Assembly: GCF_018991925.1 (NCBI RefSeq)
Contig: NW_024737042.1
Coordinates: 18,732,454 to 18,796,453, forward strand
Reading direction: 5' to 3'
DNA length: 64,000 nucleotides
Source: Homarus americanus
Taxonomy: Eukaryota > Arthropoda > Malacostraca > Decapoda > Nephropidae
Below are positions 23,601-34,670 of this stretch, one piece after another. Positions within the stretch are counted from its first letter, which is position 1. Each line of letters begins with the position of its first letter. A program made the translations under genes and the position numbers. The notes beneath the pieces are model-generated. The model did no database searches, was not told the DNA's origin, and saw nothing but the letters and a program-made list of their open reading frames with translations.

Positions 23601-24720
23601 CTTAGCCTCCCTTACTTTATCATACCTCGTATTCCTCTTTGCTTTCCTTATCACCGGTTTTAACCCTACTTCGCCAATACCCTATAATAGTCGGAGGTGA
23701 ATTTAAACCCGCGATTTATCTTCTACCTATAGCCTTCCTTTGGCCAATGATGTTCTTTAAATAATTATTTATCCATTTAGGGTCATTGTTTTCTGATCTG
23801 AGTTTTGTATGGTATGTTGTGCCTTTGTGCATTAAGTAACTCACTATTTAAATTGTCGTGGAACTCGGCAATCTCGAATCTCGTTATCAGGTCCGTGTCA
23901 TCTGTCAGGTTCCGCATTGGCGTGACACCACCCTCTCTCAGCTGCCTCTTTAAACTGTCAAAGTTTGCCCTTCTGAAATCTGGTACTTTTAGTGGAATTT
24001 TCCTTCACGTCTGCCTGAAAATCTAACTGGAATCAGATTTCTTTGTGATGGCTGTTTGCAAGTTGGGTTCCCTACCTCGACATTGCTAATGAGGGTTTTC
24101 TCTGTTTGACAAAACTAAATCAATATATTATTACCCGTGTGGGTTCATATGTTGACTTAAAACAGTCCTGGATCCGTCTCGAAAATACTCTGATTCTGAA
24201 GGTTACCCATGGAGTCGGTCCAATCTATTTGGCCAAGGTTAAGAGTCGCCTACTATACAGACTTTTGTTGTGTATGGAAGCCCTGGCATTTCATCCAGAT
24301 AAATTAAGCTCATTGGCGGCTATATCAAGATTGGGGGTCTATATATATTACTCCTGTGATTAATTTTTTCCCGATCGGCGCTTAATTCTATCAAATTGTT
24401 TCTGTATTCCTCTCAGTTTTATTTCCTTATTTATTTCACACTTCAGATTATCCCTAACATAGATTGCTACTCATAACCACCAGGTCGCACTATCGGTACA
24501 TGGAACAGTTTGTAACCCACTTAATTTGGTATTCGACTGGTAATTCACGTGTGTCTAGTTGATCCATGTTCAGTGAATGCAATTATATCGATTTCTTCGG
24601 TACATACCAAGGCCTTAATATCATCCATTTTGTTTCTCATACTTCACCACTGTTTGCGTAGTATACATTTAAGTTAATGTGTTCTGGAATCCTCCCCTTA
24701 CGTTTACAGTTTAAACTCCC
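23601..24720 (-). pseudogene. LINE-B endonuclease relic
   Basis: Minus strand 24665-24560 reads NVYYANS, then RNKMDDIKAL and EEIDIIAFTE in broken frames, the N-terminus of an AP-like endonuclease. The remainder to 23600 has no long frame. A 30-bp match to this part is inserted in the Gypsy integrase at 45030-45062. Confidence 0.65.
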
Positions 24721-24779
24721 TGTCTAATTTAGTTTGTCATCATTCCTAACACTATTGCCCTGTAATCTTCGCCTTGTTT

Positions 24780-25740
24780 ACCGCTCCACTGCAGTCTCCT
24801 CGACCCCCGTGCCCATATGTTCTCTTAGCAGTTTAAGACTTGATATCTTTTGGACTGCTTCCCCTCTAGAGCCCCAGCCGAGTTGCTACTCCATCCCTGG
24901 TGGTTGCACCCCATCCTAGCATAAAGGTCCCTTCTGCCGCAAAGTTATCCCAGTTGTCAATGAATGGGACTGATATTGACTTGCAATATCTGTCAAGACG
25001 GTCGTTAACACCAACTGCCTTGACAACCATTCCTGCACCAACTCTCCTTCTAGGCGGACTGCAGCATATGATAGGATCCCTCCTTTCAGATCTATCACGA
25101 TCTGTAGCTGCCTTGAACTTATCAAGCTCCACCGGCTCTACACCGGCCAATATCATTTGCCTCCCCTGCACTGAGGCAGATAATGGGTTTGTTCCCATTA
25201 CCAGACAAGATATTGTCCATCTGTCAATTATATCTCCACACACCCCAGCCCCTGGCAAACACACCCTCATCCTATTTTTTGTTTTACCACAAAAAGCCCT
25301 GTCCATGTACCTTACCTGTGAGTCACCAACAATTAAAGTTTTATACCTTCCTTGTCATCCCTGCCCTGACTGTACTAGCGTCCAATTAGTCTATCAAGGG
25401 ACTGAGCGAGGTTTGGTACACTTAGCTGTTATTTAATGGATTGTTCAATGCGGATCCATCGTGTGCTTCTTCACCACCAGCTTTGTCTTCCCACTACTCA
25501 CAATTTTCCACTAAACTTGATTTTTCGTCAGACACTGGCTTTGCACTGGAGCCTCTCCTTTTTAACATCGCCAGCTCTTTCCTTAATTTCAAGTTCTCCA
25601 GCATTGGCCCTCTCAATTTCTAACTTGGCCCTCGCCAATTCTTCAGTGGACCACTCCAGTTTGGTCAACAAACTCTCATACCCAAGACCGCACATAGCTC
25701 TGGCCATATCTGATAATTATCCCTCGGGCTAACCCTGCGT
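24780..25740 (-). pseudogene. LINE-B ORF1 region: coiled coil and SGNH esterase relic
   Basis: The frame at 24866-25306 has FCGKTKNRMRVCLPGAGV, a block corresponding to the esterase core, PPRRRVGAGMVVKAVGVNDR and FIDNWDNF. Upstream (25700-25560) a Leu/Glu-rich coiled coil can be read. The GDS serine block lies before the frame start (GDSQVRYMDRAF-like) and the Asp-x-x-His block is lost. It corresponds to the ORF1 esterase of LINE-A with moderate similarity. Confidence 0.7.
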
Positions 25741-25772
25741 GACCTTTCCCCTAGTGAGGTCAGAACACAACT

Positions 25773-27425
25773 TGAGCATCCAACCTATGTTTGAAGCAAT
25801 TCAAGCGTATTGAGGTTAATGATATTTGGTAACTTGTTCCATTCATCCACTACTCTGTTTCCAAACCAGTGTTTACCTATTTCACGCCTAAATCTAAATT
25901 TGTCTAATTTAAAACCATTGTTCTGAGTTAAGCTCCTGGTTGGATAGTTTGAGTACCTTTGTAATGTCCCTTTGTTTAGCCCTGCCTTCCACTTATACAC
26001 CTCTATCAGGTCGACCCTCGTCTATGTCTCTCAAGGGGTGCAATTAAGATGCTTTAACCTGTCTCTATACTCAAGGTTCCTAATGCCCGGATTAGTCTTG
26101 TCATTCTCCTCTGAATTCTTTCCAAGGATTCTATATCCATTCTGTAATACAGTGACCAGAACTGAACTGCGTAATCCAGGTGTGGTCTCACAAGAGCAAG
26201 ATACAGTTTTAGGATGACCTCGCTAGTCTTGTAACTAACACTCCTTTGTATGAACCCAAGTACTTTATTAGCCTTGTTACGAGCAAAAACACATTGTTTA
26301 CTTGGCTTAAGGTTCCTACTTATCATTACTCCTAAATCTCTCTACATGTCAGGATTTCTCTAGGGCATCGTTGTTCATCTGGTATCTGGTTTCCTGTTTA
26401 CATCTCCTATACTGAGTACTTTACATTTGTCGGCGTTGAATTTCGTTTTGCCATTTTTCAGACCATTAGAAAAATTTGCTTAGATCTTCCTGTAGTTTTT
26501 GCGAGTCCTCGTCAGATTTGATAACCGTCCTATTTTAGTGTCATCAAGCAAATTTACTTATGTTGCTGTCAATGCCGATATCTATATCGTTTATGTATAT
26601 AATAAATAATAATGGTCCAAGTACTGAGCCTTGGGAACTCCACTTGTGACGTTGCTCCAATGGGACTTAATGCGTTAATGCTCACTCGCTGTTTCCTGTC
26701 CTGTAACCACGCCCTAATCCATTTAAGGATGTCACCTTTGATGCCATGAGCTTCTACCTTTCTAATTAGTCTTTCGTGGGGGACTCTGTCGAGAAGGCTT
26801 TGCTAAAGTCGAGATATACCACATCATAATTGTGCCCTCGTACCGATTCGAAAACTGATGAAAAGAATGTTAATAGATTAGTTAGGCAAGAACGTCCTTG
26901 TGAAGCCATGCTGGGAATCATTGATCAATCCGTGCTTCTCCAGGTGATTTCGAATAGAGTTTGAAATGATTGCTTCCAGTAATTTGCCTACTATTGATGT
27001 TAGGCTGATTGGGCGTAGTTAGAGGATAGTGATCTATCCTTCTTGAAAATCGGTATTACATTCGCTATCCTCCAGGATTCTGGTACTACACCTGTTTTTA
27101 ATGACATGTTAAACAACTTTGCTAAGGGCATACTAAGCTCTTCCTTACATTCCTTTAATACTCTGGCAAATATCTCATCGGGACCAGGTGACTTATTAAG
27201 CTTTAGTTTCTCTATTTGCTTACTAACATCGTTACTGGTCACTACTATCTCACTTAATTTGTTTTCTTCACTATCTCTGAATAGAGTCAGTGCCTCGGGT
27301 ATCATGTTTAAATTTTCGGTGGTGAAAACTGTTGAAAAATATTTATTCAAATTATTGCTCATTTCTCCATCGTTATCAGTGAGCTCGCCGAAGTCTGACC
27401 GTATTGGTCCAATCTTTTCTCGTCA
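25773..27425 (-). mobile_element. LINE-B copy 2, internal fragment without tail
   Basis: It starts at the C-terminal block (GAGCATCCAACCTATGTTTG on the plus strand), directly beyond the 5' end of copy 1, and runs back through polymerase C-terminus (25785-26326), FADD region and the linker MSNNLNKYFSTVFTTENLNM (27362-). The TTCTTATG tail is missing, so copy 1 probably inserted into or recombined with it. Many small indels. Confidence 0.8.
27000..27362 (-). pseudogene. LINE-B polymerase N-terminal part
   Basis: The 120-codon frame reads NLNKYFSTVFTTENL, KLNKSPGPDEIFARVLKEC and SWRIANVIPIFKKD, the start of the polymerase domain before motif NYRPISL. It ends in a frameshift. Confidence 0.75.
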
Positions 27426-27467
27426 TGTTAAGTTAGATAAAAAATATATGAGACCCACTAATCATCT

Positions 27468-28000
27468 ATAAGAGTGTGGAGGTCATATTGCAACTATATC
27501 TTGCTGTTCAGTTCTGGTGCCTTTATTATAGAATAGATATCAATTCACTGGAGTCGGTGCAGCGAAGAATGACGAAAATGATTCCAGGACTTAGAAATCT
27601 TCCATATCAGGATAGATTAAACTTCAAACATTTAAGAAACGAAACTTGCATTCCCTAGAAAGACGAAGAGTGCGGGGAGATATGATAGAAGTAATTAAGT
27701 GGGTGAAAGGAATCAATAAAGTAGATTTAGATAAAGTTTTTATAATATCGAGCAGGATAGGACTCGTAGCAACGGATTAAGTTGGAAAAGTTTAGGCTTA
27801 GGAGGGAGATAGGAAGGAACTGGTTCACAATTAGGGTAGTGGACGAGTGGAGCCAACTTAGCAACTTTGCAGTAAGTGCTGGAGAGCTGGAAATTTTTAA
27901 AAGGAGGCTAGATAGATTCATGGTAGTAACTCTCGACAGGAGCTGCCATGCACAGGCCAACCGGCCTTTTGCAGACTCCTTATTTTCTTATGTTCTTAAG
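27468..28000 (+). mobile_element. LINE-A fragment, 3' end with tail
   Basis: Carries MDINSLESVQRRMTKMIPGL-like and GRNWFTIRVVDEWSQL blocks, CTGCCATGCACAGGCCAACC and ends TTATTTTCTTATGTTCTTA. It abuts LINE-B copy 2 on the left and PLE-2 on the right. Confidence 0.85.
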
Positions 28001-28234
28001 TACCTAAAATGCTTTCAAAGGATTTTTAACCTAGGCCGCTGACAAATAAATTTTTGTAAACTGCTATCAGTTTTGCACTGATCATCACTAAGGTTTGTAG
28101 AATAAATATCTCTAGTCAAACTTAATTCAACCAGAAGTCTTTCTGTGACACACGATGATTAATACACTTCTAAACTGCTTTCCCAATCTATGGGATTAAT
28201 TTTGTTCTTTATATGAACGAACAATGCACTGCTT
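28001..28234 (-). mobile_element. PLE-2 fragment (end of the GIY-YIG protein), minus strand
   Basis: The minus strand reads SESSALFVHIKNKINPIDWE, SSCVTERLLVELSL and KFICQRPRLK. It matches the plus-strand PLE-2 end at 29900-30095. Interrupted on the right by LINE-B copy 3. Confidence 0.7.
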
Positions 28235-29295
28235 TCAGATACTGTTCTAATATTCGAAATCACCTGGAGAAGCACAGATTGATGAATGATTCCCAGCATG
28301 GCTTCACAAGCGGACGTTCTTGCCTAACTAATCTATTAACATTCTTTTCATCAGTTTTCGAATCGGTGGACGAGGGGCACATATATGATGTGGTATATCT
28401 CGACTTTAGCAAAGCCTTCGACAGAGTCCCCCACGAAAGACTAATTAGAAAGGTAGAAGCTCATGGCATCAAAGGTGACATCCTTAAATGGATTAGGGCG
28501 TGGTTACAGGACAGGAAACAGCGAGTGAGCATTAACGGCACTAAGTCCCATTGGAGCAACGTCACAAGTGGAGTTCCCCGGCCCAGTAATTTCTGGACCA
28601 TTATTATTTATTATATACATAAACGACATAGATATCGCATTGACAGCAACATAAGTAAATTTGCTGATGACACTAAAATAGGACGTGTTATCAAATCTGA
28701 CGAGGACTCGGCAAAACCACAGGAAGATCTAAACAAATTTTTCGAATGGTCTGAAAAATGGCAGATGAAATTCAATGTGGACAAATGTAAAGTACTCAGT
28801 ATAGGAGATGTAAACAGGGAAACCAGATACCAGATGAACAACGATGCCATAGAGAAATCTGACTGCGAGAGAGCTTTAGGAGTAATGATAAGTAGGAACC
28901 TTAAGCCAAGTAAACAATGTGTTTTTGCTTGTAACAAGGCTAATAAAGTACTTGGGTTCATACAAAGGAGTGTTAGTTACAAGACTAGCGAGGTCATCCT
29001 AAAACTGTATCTTGCTCTTGTGAGACCACACCTGGATTATGCAGTTCAGTTCTGGTCACCGTATTACAGAATGGATATAGAATCCTTGGAAAGAATTCAG
29101 AGGAGAATGACAAGACTAATCCCGGGCATTAGGAACCTTGAGTATAGAGACAGGTTAAAGCATCTTAATTTGCACTCCCTCGAGAGACGTAGAGCGAGGG
29201 GCGACCTGATAGAGGTGTATAAGTGGAAGGCAGGGCTAAAACAAAGGGGACATTACAAAGGTACTCAAACTATCCAACCAGGAGCGAACTCGTAA
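28235..29295 (+). pseudogene. LINE-B reverse transcriptase and C-terminal region
   Basis: Open from 28213 (the first 20 residues are read-through from PLE DNA) to 29295. Motifs: [20 protein letters not shown], then SGVPRPSNFWTIIIYYIHK, where two compensating indels have destroyed the [13 protein letters not shown] motif, then [10 protein letters not shown] with catalytic Asp pair, LGVMISRNLKPSKQC, YLALVRPHLDYAVQFW, RRMTRLIPGIRN. A frameshift at about 29240 removes the WFGNRVVDEWNK block from the frame; it follows at 29330-29390. Dead on arrival because of the 5' truncation. Confidence 0.85.
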
Positions 29296-29540
29296 CAATG
29301 GTTTAAATTAGACAAATTTAGATTTAGGCGTGAAATAGGTAAACACTGGTTTGGAAACAGAGTAGTGGATGAATGGAACAAGTTACCAAATATCATCATT
29401 AACTCGAATACGCTGAATTGCTTCAAACATAGGTTGGATGCTCATATGAGCAATAGGGGTTGGGTGTAAACGGGACTGCTCAGTATGGGCCAATAGGCCC
29501 GCTGCAGTTTCCTCCATTCTTATGTTCTTATGTTCTTATG
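28235..29540 (+). mobile_element. LINE-B copy 3, 5'-truncated, the cleanest LINE-B
   Basis: Starts at the polymerase (NIRNHLEKHRLMNDSQHGF) and runs to the TTCTTATG tail at 29517-29540. Few interruptions compared with the copies on the left. Confidence 0.88.
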
Positions 29541-30303
29541 CTGTTTAATTCTGAGTTGTAATGCTTTCCCAGTCCGACCTACATAATTTTCATTACAATT
29601 ACTACATGGATTGCAGTAAACACTTCCATTTGCGCTATTCTTAATTAACATATTAGTAATAGTTGAGTCATACTTAAAAACAACATTAATGTTTAATAAT
29701 TTAAGGGACTGAACTAACGGGACAGATTCCTTGCGATAGGGTAGAGTCAAACTATTCTTAAATGTAGGAACTTGCCTAGTTTGAGCAGAATAAAACAACG
29801 ATCAACAAACAATGAAGGGTACCCAAGTTTTTGTGCACTGGACTGAATGTGTTGCAGTTCTTCTTCAACAAATTCAGGGTCACAAATACATAATAGATTG
29901 GAAAACAGTTTAGAAGTGTATAAATCATCGTGTGTCACAGAAAGACTTCTGGTTGAATCAAGTTTGATTAGAGAAATTAATTCTATAAACATTAGTGATG
30001 GTCAGTACAAAACTGATAACAAGTTACACAAATTTATTTGTCAGTGGCCCAAGGTTAAAAATGCTTTGAAAGCATTCGAGTTAGATGTAGGATAGATGAG
30101 TAGTGTGTCTCATATATTTTTGACCTGACTTAACATAACTAGTTACGTCGCCCTTTCTTATATGCTGCTCTTGTGTTTGCGGTGGTGGTGGTGTGTGGAT
30201 TAGTGGATGTAATTTTTTTGACCTGACCTCATGTTTTGTAAGATCACCCGTGTACATAAGCCTCTCTCAGTCCTTGTAATTCAGTTGCCTCTGAAGATGT
30301 CTT
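29541..30303. mobile_element. PLE-2 insertion with inverted 5' segment
   Basis: 29541-29990 reads on the minus strand (reverse transcriptase C-terminus CICDPEFVEEELQHIQSSAQ, then GSVYCNPCSNCNENYVGRTG, the GIY-YIG core). 29900-30095 reads on the plus strand (SCVTERLLVESSLIREI to ALKAFELDVG then TAG) and continues into a 3'UTR with a half hammerhead motif at 30288-30303. The opposed halves match the usual PLE inverted-5' structure. The LINE-B fragment at 30304 ends it. Confidence 0.78.
30288..30303 (+). ncRNA. Half of a hammerhead-like motif, interrupted by LINE-B
   Basis: CCT-CTGAAGA-T-GTCTT is the 5' half seen in full (minus strand) at 21547-21583. The second half is missing because LINE-B DNA starts at 30304. 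Confidence 0.6.
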
Positions 30304-30690
30304 ACATAAGAACATAAGAACGGAGGAACCTGCGGCGGGCCTATTGGCTCATACTGGGCAGTCCCATTTACACCCTACCCCTATCGCTCATATGTCCATC
30401 CAACCTATGCTTGAAGCTATCCAGCGTATTCGAGTTAATGATGGGGTTTGGTAACTTGTTCCATTCATCCACTACTCTATTTCCAAACCAATGTTTACCA
30501 ATCTCTCACCTAAATCTAAATTTGTCTAATTTAAACCCATTGTTACGAGTTCGCTCCTGGATAGATAGTTTGAGTACTTTTGTTATATCACCTTTGTTTA
30601 GTCCTGACTTCCATTTATAAACCTCTATCATATCTCCCCTCACTCTACGTCTCTCGAGGGAGTGCAAATTAAGATGCTTTAAACTGTCTA
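30304..30690 (-). mobile_element. LINE-B subfamily fragment, 3' end
   Basis: Minus strand C-terminal block plus tail, diverged from the other LINE-B copies (TGCGGCGGGCC, CATATGTCC). Its internal end at about 30690 joins a LINE-A polymerase fragment. Confidence 0.8.
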
Positions 30691-30785
30691 GATACTGGGA
30701 TCAGCAGTGATATAAGCAAGTTTGCGGATGACACCAAAATAGGGCCGCAGATTAATTCAGGGCACGATGCAAATGCACTAGAGGA
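30691..30785 (+). mobile_element. Isolated LINE-A polymerase fragment, about 95 bp
   Basis: ATACTGGGATCAGCAGTGAT... GCGGATGACACCAAAATAGG matches 33789-33885 of LINE-A copy 2 (the FADD region). It is fused to the 5'UTR of LINE-A copy 2 that starts directly after. Confidence 0.8.
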
Positions 30786-30849
30786 GGATGTACCTGACCC
30801 AGCTTGGAGAAGGTCGTGCCCCCAAGTGCTCCCGTAGTGATCAAGGAAA

Positions 30850-32010
30850 ATGGCCGCCTTGGATCGTTGTGTCTTGGGGTTAGAAGAGCGTAGTGTGGGG
30901 AAAGAAGACCTACTGGCCACTCTGTTAAGGCAGCTGGGGCAGTTGAGGAGTGAGCTTGACACTCTAAAGGGGGAAAATGAAGCCCTCAGGAGTGAACTCC
31001 TTCAGGTTGGTGTTCTGCCTAGCAGGACACCTGCGAAGGAGGAGCAGGCGTGGAGAGTGGTTGTCTCCAAGGGGACTAGGGTCAGACTCAGGAAAGCTGA
31101 CCAGGGTGTGGAGTGCAGTAACCCCTACCAGGTGCTGAAGGAAGCTGGTGGGGAAGAGAAGAGGCAGGACGGTATGGAGCAAGGAGAGGAAAGGGCAGTT
31201 GTACAAACCCTGCCCACAGATAAGGTCGTGATAGTTGGGGACAGCCAGGTGAGGTTTTTAGATAGGACTTTTTGTGTAAGGGATAGGAAACATAGGACTA
31301 GGGTGTGTTTTCCTGGGGCTGGGATAGGGCATGTAGCTGAGAGGATAGATAGGGTTTTGTCAGGGGAGGGTACCAATCCAGTAGTGTGTCTTAGTGTGGG
31401 AGGAAACGACATAGGAAAGGTTAGGAGTGAGGAACTTTTCAAGAGGTATAGGGAGGCGCTGGGGAAGATTAGAGATAGGGGTGGGATCTCTATAGTATGT
31501 GGTGTCCTGCCTAGAAGAGGGGTTGGTCGTAAATGGCTGTCCAGAGCAATTGCTATAAATTGCGGACTGGAAAAACATTGTGCAAACAATGGTTGGGCAT
31601 TCATTGATAACTGGCAACGATTCTATGGCAACGACTACCTGTACAGTCGTGACAGAGTACACTTATCTCGTGCGGGGATAAGGACGTTGTCTGCATCCCT
31701 GGAGGGTGAAATTGTCACTCCAAAGGGGGGGGGGGTTTCGCCAGTAGAGAGAGGTCGGGGTAAGTGGGAGTCAAAAAACAGGCTCGTCCTGGGAAGCAAA
31801 ATTGGTTACTCAGGATTAGGGGTAAAGCAGGACCAGGGAAGGGTAGGTTTAAATGTATGCTATACAAACAGTAGGAGCGTTAGAAATAAAATAGATTTGC
31901 TGAGAGCTGTTGTATGTACCGAGAATGTAGACGTCATAGCAATCACCAAAACTTGGATGAATTTACAACATAGAAGGGTACAACTTTTTTCACAAGGACA
32001 GGGAAGGTAG
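30850..32010 (+). CDS. LINE-A ORF1-type protein: coiled coil, SGNH/GDSL esterase, start of endonuclease
   Basis: 386 codons. Residues 20-55 form a Leu-heptad coiled coil (LRQLGQLRSELDTLKGENEA). Residues 60-85 are basic. The SGNH hydrolase domain covers about 125-290: VIVGDSQVRFLD with Ser 132 as nucleophile, GGND at 184-187, and SRDRVHLS giving Asp 268 and His 271, so the triad is complete. CR1 LINEs are known for such an esterase in ORF1. From residue 332 the same frame enters the endonuclease (GLNVCYTNSRSVRNKIDLLR, VIAITKTWM), then a deletion at 31960 shifts it to a TAG. Whether SGNH and endonuclease are one protein in the intact element is open. Confidence 0.87.
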   Translation: MAALDRCVLGLEERSVGKEDLLATLLRQLGQLRSELDTLKGENEALRSELLQVGVLPSRTPAKEEQAWRVVVSKGTRVRLRKADQGVECSNPYQVLKEAGGEEKRQDGMEQGEERAVVQTLPTDKVVIVGDSQVRFLDRTFCVRDRKHRTRVCFPGAGIGHVAERIDRVLSGEGTNPVVCLSVGGNDIGKVRSEELFKRYREALGKIRDRGGISIVCGVLPRRGVGRKWLSRAIAINCGLEKHCANNGWAFIDNWQRFYGNDYLYSRDRVHLSRAGIRTLSASLEGEIVTPKGGGVSPVERGRGKWESKNRLVLGSKIGYSGLGVKQDQGRVGLNVCYTNSRSVRNKIDLLRAVVCTENVDVIAITKTWMNLQHRRVQLFSQGQGR

Positions 32011-32039
32011 GAAGGGAGGAGGGGTCGCACTCTTCGTCA

Positions 32040-33027
32040 AGGATACATAAAATGTTGTATTAATAATTCAATAAAGGGAGAAATAGGAACCGGGTCTGTA
32101 TGGGTAGAAATCACGGAAGGAAGAGAAAAACTAATTAGGGGAGTGATTTACAGGCCCCCAAGTCTTGGGAAAGAAGCAGCTCAGCCCATATGGCAGGAAA
32201 TGAGTAGGGCAGCAAAATATAACAACCTGTGCATTATGGGGGATTTCAACTTCAGAAATATTGACTGGGACAACATTGTAGGTGACTATGAATCTGAAGA
32301 CTTCCTAGACGCAATACAGGAAAATTTTTTGAAACAACTAATTACCGAACCTACTAGAGGTGACAATATATTAGACCTAGTATTAACAAATAAAGAAAAT
32401 ATTATCAGAGATATCACAGTAGGGGAAGAACTAGGTAACAGTGATCACAGAGAAATCAGGTTCACCCTAAATTGGGAAATGAAAAACAATGACAATATGG
32501 TAAGAGTCCCAAACTTTCGGTTGGCCGATTATCAAGGGTTAAGAAGGTACCTAGGTGAGATCACCTGGGAACAGTCACGTCAGTCCCCAGTAGGAAGGGG
32601 TGAGGTCATAGATGACACAACAATTGATCATGACTATAATATATTCACTAGTATACTACATAAAGTACAAGAACAAAATATACCATACAGAAAAATTAGG
32701 TCAAATAAGAATGAACCAAGGTGGATGACCAGAAAACTTAAACATGAGATAGGAATAAAGAAAGGAATATATAAGAAATTAAAGGGAGGGGAGGAGCAGC
32801 TCAGAAATAGGTATAATGAACTATCTAGGAATGTTAAGAAAAATGTAAGGAAAGCAAAGAGAGACTATGAAATCAAAATAGCAAGAGAATCCAAGGCAAA
32901 TCCCAAGAGATTTTTCCAGGTATATAGAACAAAGGTCAAGGACAAAGTTGGGCCTTTAAAGTCAGGGAGGGGAGAAGTAATAAATGGCAGTGAAGAAATA
33001 AGCAAAGCATTGAACAGCTACTTCTAA
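32040..33027 (+). pseudogene. LINE-A AP-like endonuclease and linker
   Basis: The frame used from 32143 has IYRPPSLGKEA, IMGDFNFRNIDWD, ITEPTRGDNILDLVLTN and LGNSDHREIRFTL, with the SDH catalytic pair intact, followed by a basic linker (KGIYKKLKGG, KKNVRKAKRDYE) rich in Lys that leads into the polymerase. It closes with TAA at 33025, where LNSYL/F continues in the same frame afterwards. The natural start is upstream, in the region joined to the esterase frame. Confidence 0.87.
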
Positions 33028-33850
33028 TCAATATTCACAGAAGAAATTCGCAATGATATTCCAGAGGTGGAACTGATATTTAAGGGAAAGGAAGAAGAGA
33101 AACTAAAGAATATCACTATCAGAAAAGCGGATGTTCTTAAGAAGATAAATAAACTAAAGAAGACAAAATCCCCAGGGCCGGATGAAATTTTCCCTTGAGT
33201 CTTGAAAGAGTGTAGGGAACAGATTAGCGGACCCCTCGTAAACTTATTTACAAAATCATTAGACACCGGAGTTATGCCAGACTTGTGGAAGCAGGTAAAT
33301 GTAGTACCCATATTCAAAAAGGGAGACCGAGCGTCAGCGTCAAATTACCGGCCGATCAGTTTGACGTCAGTAGTGGGGAAATTTCTTGAATCAATTATAG
33401 CAGATAACATCCGATCGCATTTAGAGAAAAGCAAATTAATCTACGACTCTCAACATGGGTTTACAAAGGGAAAATCTTGTCTAACAAATCTGCTGACATT
33501 TTTTAGGAAAGTCTTCGAGGTAGTAGATAATGACGAAAATTACGATGTTATTTACTTAGACTTTAGCAAAGCATTTGACAGAGTACCGTATCAGAGGCTT
33601 CTGAGAAAAATTAAGGCTCATGGTATCGAGGGGAAAGTTTTAAATTGGATAAAATCATGGCTCACCGATAGAATGCAGAGGGTCAGCATAGATGGTGTTA
33701 AATATGAGTGGGGTCGTGTAACCAGTGGGGTTCCCCAGGGGTCAGTACTAGGGCCACTCTTGTTCATAATCTACATAAACGATCTAGATACTGGGACTAG
33801 CAGTGACATAAGCAAGTTTGCGGATGACACCAAAATAGGGCGGTAGATTA
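33028..33850 (+). pseudogene. LINE-A reverse transcriptase core
   Basis: Same frame as the endonuclease, with stops at 33025 and 33196 only. Motifs: [63 protein letters not shown] and [10 protein letters not shown] (catalytic FADD). All canonical non-LTR polymerase motifs are present. A TAG at 33844 and a frameshift near 33920 separate it from the C-terminal part. Confidence 0.9.
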
Positions 33851-34139
33851 ATTCAGGGCAGGATGCAAATGCTTTACAGGAGGATGTAAATAAACTGCAG
33901 GGGTGGTCTGAAAAATGGCAAATTAATTCAACACCAGCAAGTGCAGCATACTTAATTTTGGAAGAACAAATACTGTCAATGTATACAGCCTTAACAACAT
34001 CAACCTAGAGAAGTCGACTTGTGAAAGAGACCCAGGGGTACTTGTAAGCCCGGACCCACGGCCTAGAAAACAGTGCGTTAATTTTCGAAATAAGGCAAAC
34101 AGAGTATTGGGTTTTATATCTAGAAGTGTAAGTAATAAG

Positions 34140-34670
34140 AGTGCAGAGGTCTTATTGCAACTATATCTTGCGCTAGTCAGGCCGCACCTCGATTATGCGG
34201 TTCAGTTCTGGCCCCCTTATTATTGAATGGATATTAATTCACTGGAGTCGGTGCAGCGAAGAATGACGAAAATGATTCCGGGACATAGAAACCTTCCATA
34301 TCAGGATAGGTTAAAGAAACTAAACTTGCATTCCCTAGACAGACGAAGAGTGCGGGGAGATATGATAGAAGTATTCAAGTGGGTGAAAGGAATCAATAAA
34401 GGTGATATAGAGAAAGTTCTTATTATATCCGAGCAGGATAGGACTCGGAACAACGGATTTAAGTTGGATAAGTTTAGGTTTAGGAAGGAGATAGGAAGGA
34501 ACTGGTTTACAAATCGGGTGGTGGACGAGTGGAACAAGCTTAGCAACTTTGTAGTAAGTGCTGGAACGCTGGAAAGTTTCAAAAGGAGCCTGGATATATT
34601 CATGAATGATAGTGGCAGTAACTCTCGACAGGAGCTGCCATGCACAGGCCAACCGGCCTATTGCAGACTC
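34140..34670 (+). pseudogene. LINE-A polymerase C-terminal region
   Basis: Begins with LLQLYLALVRPHLDYAVQFW, a TGA at 34225, then MDINSLESVQRRMTKMIPGH, GRNWFTNRVVDEWNKLSNFV and SFKRSLDIFMND. The usual CR1-type C-terminus, close to the tail. Confidence 0.85.

Larger units (their letters stand above)
21809..25772 (-). mobile_element. LINE-B copy 1, CR1-like, near full length, decayed
   Basis: Reading the minus strand: coiled coil and SGNH relic (25740-24780), endonuclease relic (about 24700-23700), reverse transcriptase (about 23600-22590) and an intact C-terminal block (22585-21881), then a tail of TTCTTATG repeats. The polymerase resembles that of LINE-A but is distinct ([17 protein letters not shown] spacing, WRANVIPIFK). 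Many one-base indels interrupt the frames. Confidence 0.85.

Noticed and set aside
28213..28234. Start codon of the LINE-B polymerase frame
   Set aside because: The first 20 codons lie in PLE-2 DNA of the opposite strand; LINE homology begins at about 28235.
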